A DNA stretch of 55,499 bases from 70-18 sp041691815 (GTDB lineage: Bacteria; Pseudomonadota; Alphaproteobacteria; Acetobacterales; Acetobacteraceae), in the NCBI GenBank assembly GCA_041691815.1, contig JBEPTZ010000012.1, positions 1-55,499 of the forward strand, given 5' to 3'. Below, in pieces: positions 52,301 through 55,499 of this stretch (the stretch's first letter is position 1; the number at the start of each line of letters is the position of its first letter). A model generated the notes under the pieces. It was not told the DNA's origin. It made no database searches and worked only from the letters and a program-made list of their open reading frames with translations. Both the position numbers and the translations under genes were made by a program.

Positions 52301-52387
52301 CGGCGCAACCCCGCCAGTCCCCACCGTGACCAGCGTGGCACTCACCCCAAGCCCCAGGCACCAGGCCAGCGGGCGCAACACCAGCAC
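49340..52387 (-). CDS. 1015-residue membrane-anchored TPR-like repeat protein
   Basis: The frame begins with GTG at 52387 (a second GTG at 52381 is better spaced from CGGAG). Residues about 5-50 hold a hydrophobic, Gly/Ala-rich segment likely to insert in the membrane. Residues 60-460 are helical and mostly polar, with SNDGADITAAIGAARAKLGK and an imperfect TPR unit at about 420-463. Eleven 48-residue TPR-like units then fill 464-991, with typical blocks SDPGNAGWQRDLSVSH, IGDVLRGQGDLGAAL and IRERLAQ. A 24-residue cap ends the chain. No enzyme domain, NTPase or death-like domain is visible. It is probably a protein-binding scaffold; the partner is unknown. Confidence 0.85.
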   Translation of the reverse strand: MLVLRPLAWCLGLGVSATLVTVGTGGVAPFAAALAGTVLGGAAGGFGYDLCKVLDRRVIGPLLDGRSGFADSDVVARALRLAQLAALERVRARCEAAWAAERDAGRRAEAARFGAELARFVVAQTEAAETLAFAEGGDVSDAEHGLRLAVLSTLPEALDQSLAARRMAGEVAAITAGLGQIRRLVEAAVLAELRFTLLAKGEEAPAPFAAVFAGGAGADGWFELFIVDAAARINGEAGGDDGAFEKSWNAEQTALIHAIVVASAAGLGDIKADTTALRVGQEAGEEANERRHREVLEAVARDKGVDPKVLAPLFAHLGQGGLSLDEMRVRAGEAIEATLQRARQTVAPSNDGADITAAIGAARAKLGKLDTAAARSILAVKIAEEAEMRRQRLIPLLREQAEIERLAYDHAAAKATLGQLIALEPDDVWRIYELGDLHVTTGDLGAALTVFRQGGEVAERLVQSDPGNAGRQRDLSVAHNKIGGVLWGLGNLGGALARYCASRDIFERLVLFDPGDADWQRDLSVSQERIGDVLRGRGDLGAALASYRASLGIRELLEQRDPDNADSLRDLSISQERIGDVLVEQGDLGAALASYRVSLGIRERLVKFDPGDAGWQRDLSVSHNKIGDVQRGLGDLGAALARYQASHAIFEHLAQLDPGNAGRQRDLAVSYNKIGDVLRGQGDQGAALARYRASFGIAERLAQSDPGNAGWQRDLSVSHSRIGDVLAEQGDLGGALASHQDSLAIRARLAQSDLSHAGWQSDLSMSHTKIGDVLRGQGDLAGALVRYQAALGIRERLAQSDPGNAGWQRDLSASQESIGDVLRGQGALGAALVRYQASLGIAERLAHSDPGNAGWQRDLAVSHSKLGGVLFEQGNPGAALASYQAALGIAERLAQSDRGNAGWQRDLSRSHNDIGDVLIEGGDLNAASARYQASLEIRERLARSDPGNAGWQRDLSLGYGRVARVKARRGEREDARKAFRDGRDIIVELMRRSPGMAVLRGDLAWFDRQLSALDE
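49415..50998 (-). repeat. eleven in-frame tandem repeats of 144 bp
   Basis: The coding DNA for residues 464-991 of the TPR-like protein consists of eleven consecutive 144-bp units, each encoding 48 residues. Neighbouring units keep the same phase and share long identical stretches (for example repeated GGCATTGCCGGGGTC on the plus strand). Such an array is prone to recombination and to misassembly from short reads, so the copy number here should be treated as provisional. Confidence 0.92.
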
Positions 52388-52515
52388 CGCTCCGTGACAG
52401 TAAGGAACGAAGCCTAGCAGCCCCGCCCGCCGCCACGCCAGCCTGCTACGCCATCATCCGGCGCCGCCAGCCAGCACGGCGACAAGCAGCGTCTGAGGCG
52501 CGATGCCGCCCTGCC

Positions 52516-53520
52516 TCAGGCCGCCAGGGCCGCCGTCGCACGGATGTCGCCGACATGAATGCCGTTCCAGTTCAACAGCTTCGGCGCCACCAGCGCATCC
52601 AGCGCGGTCTTCGCCTCGCCATTGGTCGGCAGCAGCCGGGCCACCAGCGCCGCGGTCGCCACCTCGGCCGCCCGCCCGGCGCCATCGTCGCATTTCACCG
52701 CGACGCCCAGCCCGAGCTCCGGCAGCGCCACGCAGAACACCCCCTCGGCGCCGGTCTTGCTGAAGATCCGCGCCCCCAGTGCGGTCATCACCTTGGCATC
52801 GAACCGCCCGGTGCCCGCCACCAGCAGCGGATTGGCCGCCACCGCCGCCCGGATGCGCGCCGCCGCACCGGCCCGCGTCGCATCCATCCCCTGCCCCGCC
52901 CCAAACCGCGCGAACCCCAGCGCCAGCGCCCGCAACGGAATCGCATAGGTCGGGATCGAGCAGCCATCCGTCGCCCGGTTGCGCTCATCCAGCACCGCCC
53001 CGGTCATCTCCGCCAGCGCAGCGGTCACCGCCCGCATGGTCGGATGCTCCGGCCGCACATAGCCCTTCGGATCGTCACCGCTGGCGCAGGCCAGGCAGAC
53101 GAAGCCGGAATGTTTGCCCGAGCAGTTATTGTGCAGCGCGCTCGGCTGCTTCCCCGCCGCCGCCAGCGCCCGCGCCGCCGCCTCGTTGATCGGCCAATGG
53201 GTGCCACATTCCAGGCACGCCACATCCCGCCCCGCCTTGGCCAGCATCGAGGCGGCGGTCTCGGTATGCATGGTCTCGCCGGAATGCGACGAGCAGGCGA
53301 GCGCGATCTCGGCGTCCGACAGCCCCAGCCGGTCCGCGGCACCCGTCTCCACCAGCGGCAGCGCCAGCAGCGCCTTCACCGCCGAGCGCGGATACACCGC
53401 CGCATCCACGTCACCGGCGGCGAACACCACGCCGCCCTTGGCATCCAGCACCACCGCCGCACCGCGATGTGCTGACTCCACCTGCGCGCCGCGGGTGACT
53501 TCAACCAGAATCGGGTCCAT
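52516..53520 (-). CDS. L-asparaginase (Rhizobium etli type II-like, AnsA family)
   Basis: The ATG at 53520 is 7 bp from CAGGAGA and gives 334 residues. The family pattern is clear: MDPILVEVTRG, SxxK-type YPRSAVKALLALPL with Ser46 and Lys49, ACSSHSGE, CLECGTHWP and NNCSGKHSGFVCLACA. This is the thermolabile R. etli-type asparaginase, unrelated to E. coli AnsA/AnsB, which hydrolyses asparagine to aspartate and ammonia in the cytoplasm. It follows the TDT transporter gene in the same direction after 226 bp that contain a perfect 14-bp palindrome. Confidence 0.92.
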   Translation of the reverse strand: MDPILVEVTRGAQVESAHRGAAVVLDAKGGVVFAAGDVDAAVYPRSAVKALLALPLVETGAADRLGLSDAEIALACSSHSGETMHTETAASMLAKAGRDVACLECGTHWPINEAAARALAAAGKQPSALHNNCSGKHSGFVCLACASGDDPKGYVRPEHPTMRAVTAALAEMTGAVLDERNRATDGCSIPTYAIPLRALALGFARFGAGQGMDATRAGAAARIRAAVAANPLLVAGTGRFDAKVMTALGARIFSKTGAEGVFCVALPELGLGVAVKCDDGAGRAAEVATAALVARLLPTNGEAKTALDALVAPKLLNWNGIHVGDIRATAALAA

Positions 53521-53598
53521 CAGCATTCTCCTGTGAGCAATTCGCGGCACTGTGCCGCCGTGGCGAGCCGTCGACCACCCCCCGTTTGCGGCGGATCG

Positions 53599-53612
53599 TG
53601 CATTCGAATGCA
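53599..53612. promoter_or_regulatory. perfect 14-bp palindrome upstream of the asparaginase gene
   Basis: TGCATTCGAATGCA is a perfect palindrome 79 bp upstream of the asparaginase ATG. It lies in a 226-bp gap in which I see no gene. A dimeric regulator could bind here, but no regulator gene is adjacent. No other copy was noticed in the window. Confidence 0.35.
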
Positions 53613-53746
53613 TAGGCCCGCCGGGTGGCCGGATTGACGGCTCGTCCGATGGCTCCCGGCACGCGGTTTTGCCCGGATGCGGCGCGTTTTCGACGCCCAG
53701 ATCGGGTATTTTCGCCGGCCCCGGGCCGCCCCGCCAGCGGGTTCCG

Positions 53747-54814
53747 TCAGGCTGTTCGGCGCAGCATGCCGCGCGCCAGCATCCGCAGCATGCCGATGAA
53801 GGTGATCACCCAGGCCGCCAGCGCGATATAGAACGACACCCGCGGCAGGCCGGACAGGAAGCCGAATTCCATCGCCCGGTCCATCTGCCAGGTGCAGGCG
53901 GTGTACATTCCGAACGGGAACACCGCACCCCAATACAGCGGGTCGTATTCGAACGGAAACCGCTGATAGCCATAACGCCAGACGCCGAGCAGCAGCAGCA
54001 TCGGGATCCACCAGGTGCCGGTGGCCCAGTAGAACACCGTGAATCCCTTCAGAAACGGCAGCAATGAAGCCAGGTACGGCGCGTGCGGCGCATTGAGGAT
54101 CAGCATCGAGCCGGCCAGGGTGGAGATCGCCATCGCCCCCATGTTGATCCAGTACGGCGGCGCCAGATCGTCGGGCGCGAAGCGGAAGAAGGTGTAGCGG
54201 TAGAAGATCAGCGACATCATCCAGATGTACAGCATCCCGCCCCACAGCCACATCGACAGCGCCACCATGTTCAGCTCCAGCCGATACGGCTGGCCAATGC
54301 GCGCGGCCAGCAGCGCGCTGGTGACCGAGATCGCCTGGGTGGCAACCACCGCCAGCAGCCAGCCGCCGCTGATGCCGCGATCGAGGCTCGGCTTGTCCTG
54401 CTTGACGGTGAACGCGGTGAAGATCGTGTAGGTCAGCGTGATCCACAACAGGATGGCGAACAGCCACAACCCGGCGCCGATGCGAAGATCAGCCTCGATC
54501 ACCAGGAATTCGTTGGCCAGAATGCCGGTGGCGGCAACCGTGGTGAAATAGCCGGGGCCCTTCAGGTGGTCGATCATGTCGCCGAAGAAGCGCCGCGGAT
54601 AAAACCAGGCGCGCAGCACGTACAGCACGAAAAGCACGCAATACTGAACAATGTTTAAATAAAACAACGCGTACGCAATCGCGGTATGGCCGATCATGAA
54701 GGCGGCCATCGACACGATTCCGGTGGCCATCACCAGGCCGAAATACGCCGGCGACATCTCGGCGAGACGCAGGGTCGCCGGCCGCGATGGGTCCACGGGA
54801 GCGTCGGAGATCAT
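53747..54814 (-). CDS. TDT/SLAC1-family transporter (voltage-dependent anion channel, TehA-like)
   Basis: The ATG at 54814, preceded by GAGAGGA, gives 355 residues; a longer frame would run into the palindromic repeat. About ten membrane helices are predicted, with family features AEMSPAYFGLVMATGIVSMA, PRRFFGDMIDHLKGPGYFTT, YWINMGAMAISTLAGSM and EYDPLYWGAVFPFGMYTACT. Members move C4-dicarboxylates, tellurite-related anions or other anions across the inner membrane. The substrate is not clear. It lies just downstream of the fourth palindromic element and upstream of the asparaginase gene. Confidence 0.9.
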   Translation of the reverse strand: MISDAPVDPSRPATLRLAEMSPAYFGLVMATGIVSMAAFMIGHTAIAYALFYLNIVQYCVLFVLYVLRAWFYPRRFFGDMIDHLKGPGYFTTVAATGILANEFLVIEADLRIGAGLWLFAILLWITLTYTIFTAFTVKQDKPSLDRGISGGWLLAVVATQAISVTSALLAARIGQPYRLELNMVALSMWLWGGMLYIWMMSLIFYRYTFFRFAPDDLAPPYWINMGAMAISTLAGSMLILNAPHAPYLASLLPFLKGFTVFYWATGTWWIPMLLLLGVWRYGYQRFPFEYDPLYWGAVFPFGMYTACTWQMDRAMEFGFLSGLPRVSFYIALAAWVITFIGMLRMLARGMLRRTA

Positions 54815-54855
54815 GGGTCCTCTCACCGAGATCAGTAACCCAAGGCAAGCGAAGT

Positions 54856-54945
54856 CTTCTTTGTTTGAAAACAAAGAAGCAAAAAAACTTCCCCCCGAAG
54901 CCAAGGGATGAAGTTTTTTTGCTTCTTTTTGTTCACAAAAAGAAG
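54856..54945. repeat. composite A/T-rich palindrome element, copy 4
   Basis: Hairpin A at 54856-54879 has 11-bp arms (CTTCTTTGTTT/AAACAAAGAAG). It continues GCAAAAAAACTTC, a short GC-rich spacer, GGGATGAAGTTTTTTTGC, and hairpin B at 54922-54945 (CTTCTTTTTG/CAAAAAGAAG), identical to those of copies 1 and 2. It lies between the OB-fold gene stop (54959) and the TDT transporter start (54814). This is the shortest complete copy and defines the minimal structure. Confidence 0.88.
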
Positions 54946-54958
54946 GCTTGCTGGTTTG

Positions 54959-55336
54959 CTAGGCCGCGGTGAAACACGGCACCGGCGGGCCGCCATCGGT
55001 GGGCATGAATTTCAGCTTTACCGCCTGCCCCACCGAGAGCGCATCCGGGTCGGTGTCAACGATGTTGGTCATCATCGTCGGCCCTTCGGCCAGGGTAACA
55101 TAGGCAATGGTGTAGCCGGCGCGGCGCATCGGGCTGTAGCTGTAGACGGTGCCCTTGCCGGAAGCCTCTTCCCATTCAGTCGCGCCGAAGCAGAACGGGC
55201 ACACCGCGCGCGGGTACCAGTGCGCCTTCTTGCAGGCGGTGCAGCGGCGGATCAGGAAGCGGCCTTCCTCGGCTGCCTTGTAGAACGGCTCGCTTTCCGG
55301 GTTGTTGGCCGGGGCGGTGATCTTGCGTTCGCTCAT
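54959..55336 (-). CDS. DUF35 zinc-ribbon/OB-fold protein, thiolase partner
   Basis: The ATG at 55336, behind GGGAGTAATCGAG, gives 125 residues. A rubredoxin-like zinc ribbon with four cysteines (Cys32, Cys35, Cys46, Cys49; CTACKKAHWYP and CPFC) is followed by an OB-fold (GTVYSYSPMRRAGY, IAYVTLAEGPTMMTNI). DUF35 proteins form complexes with SCP2-type thiolases or acyl-CoA hydratases and bind the CoA moiety. The adjacent upstream gene is a thiolase, 5 bp away, which supports this pairing. The acyl-CoA substrate is unknown. Confidence 0.92.
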   Translation of the reverse strand: MSERKITAPANNPESEPFYKAAEEGRFLIRRCTACKKAHWYPRAVCPFCFGATEWEEASGKGTVYSYSPMRRAGYTIAYVTLAEGPTMMTNIVDTDPDALSVGQAVKLKFMPTDGGPPVPCFTAA

Positions 55337-55341
55337 CTCGA

Positions 55342-55499
55342 TTACTCCCGACCCAGGATGACGGTTGCCGCACCATGCCGGCTGCCCAGCAAGCCGCCGA
55401 TGCCGGTGGCCACCGCCAGGTCGCAATTCGGCACCTGCACCTTTGGGTGCGCCTCGCCGCGCAACTGGCGCACCGCCTCGATCACCTTGGTGATGCCGC
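55342..55499 (-). CDS. thiolase / acetyl-CoA acetyltransferase, C-terminal 51 residues (5' end outside window)
   Basis: The minus-strand frame open to the window edge reads GITKVIEAVRQLRGEAH and ends GLLGSRHGAATVILGRE-stop. EAVRQLRGEA followed by a Gly-rich stretch and VILGR is the C-terminal signature of SCP2-type (lipid-transfer) thiolases. The TAA at 55342-55344 is 5 bp before the DUF35 start. Catalytic cysteines lie outside the window, so activity cannot be judged. Confidence 0.85.
   Translation of the reverse strand, partial: GITKVIEAVRQLRGEAHPKVQVPNCDLAVATGIGGLLGSRHGAATVILGRE

Noticed and set aside
50432..52417. 661-codon plus-strand frame opposite the TPR-like gene
   Set aside because: The repeats make the antisense frame open as well, but it is rich in Arg, Pro and His without domain signals; the minus-strand TPR pattern is coherent throughout.

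Overview
The window is high-GC, densely coded DNA typical of an alphaproteobacterium. Gene content (kdpFABCDE with a linked EIIA-Ntr, an ScfR-type regulator beside isocitrate lyase, sulfatase/ABC/galactarolactone-type sugar-acid genes, GMC oxidoreductases) and the A/T-rich palindromes scattered between genes fit a non-fermenting Acetobacteraceae/Rhodospirillales bacterium. This placement is an inference from style and gene content, not from a marker gene. There are no rRNA or tRNA genes, no CRISPR array and no intact mobile element.

Layout. 1-2346: 3' part of a hybrid sensor kinase. 2385-10858 (minus): potassium-scavenging operon, in transcription order a 27-aa membrane peptide, kdpF, kdpA, kdpB, kdpC, kdpD, kdpE and a frameshifted ptsN-like EIIA gene. 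A likely KdpE operator (three CATAGG hexamers in 11-bp register) lies upstream, and an imperfect 24-bp inverted repeat sits between kdpB and kdpC. 11135-27394: a carbohydrate island with two regulators (LacI, LysR), two ABC importers, two formylglycine-type sulfatases, an SDR, a galactarolactone-cycloisomerase-like enolase-superfamily enzyme, a HAD hydrolase and a DUF4432 epimerase-like protein. A textbook LacI-family operator lies in the divergent promoter at 18.4 kb, and a TGGCATG-N7-CATGCCA dyad lies in front of the second transporter. I read this as uptake and desulfation of a sulfated sugar or sugar acid.

27455-27590: transposase debris. 27685-30618: isocitrate lyase (aceA) divergent from its probable regulator, an ScfR/RamB-type protein, with nested palindromes between them. 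30758-34270 (minus): M20 amidohydrolase, AMP nucleosidase and a small von Willebrand-type protein, with four perfect 15-bp repeats that reiterate the AMP nucleosidase stop codon. 34429-37648: a second enolase-superfamily enzyme, a methyltransferase and an M29 aminopeptidase. 37752-42659: an Fbp/Afu-type ABC importer split across a divergent promoter, followed by a PP2C-like phosphatase.

42662-47582 (minus): a five-gene oxidation operon (cupin, two paralogous GMC oxidoreductases, a GMC small subunit, an SDR). 47650-49191: prfC. 49340-52387: a 1015-aa membrane-anchored protein with eleven 48-residue TPR-like repeats. 52516-54814: an R. etli-type asparaginase and a TDT/SLAC1-family anion transporter. 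54959-55499: a DUF35 OB-fold protein following the 3' end of a thiolase.

Four A/T-rich hairpin elements (12.9, 20.6, 47.6 and 54.9 kb) form a repeated composite palindrome family. The least explained items are the dual sulfatase/transporter island, this palindrome family, the TPR-repeat membrane protein, the cytoplasmic GMC pair and the transporter-linked PP2C protein.
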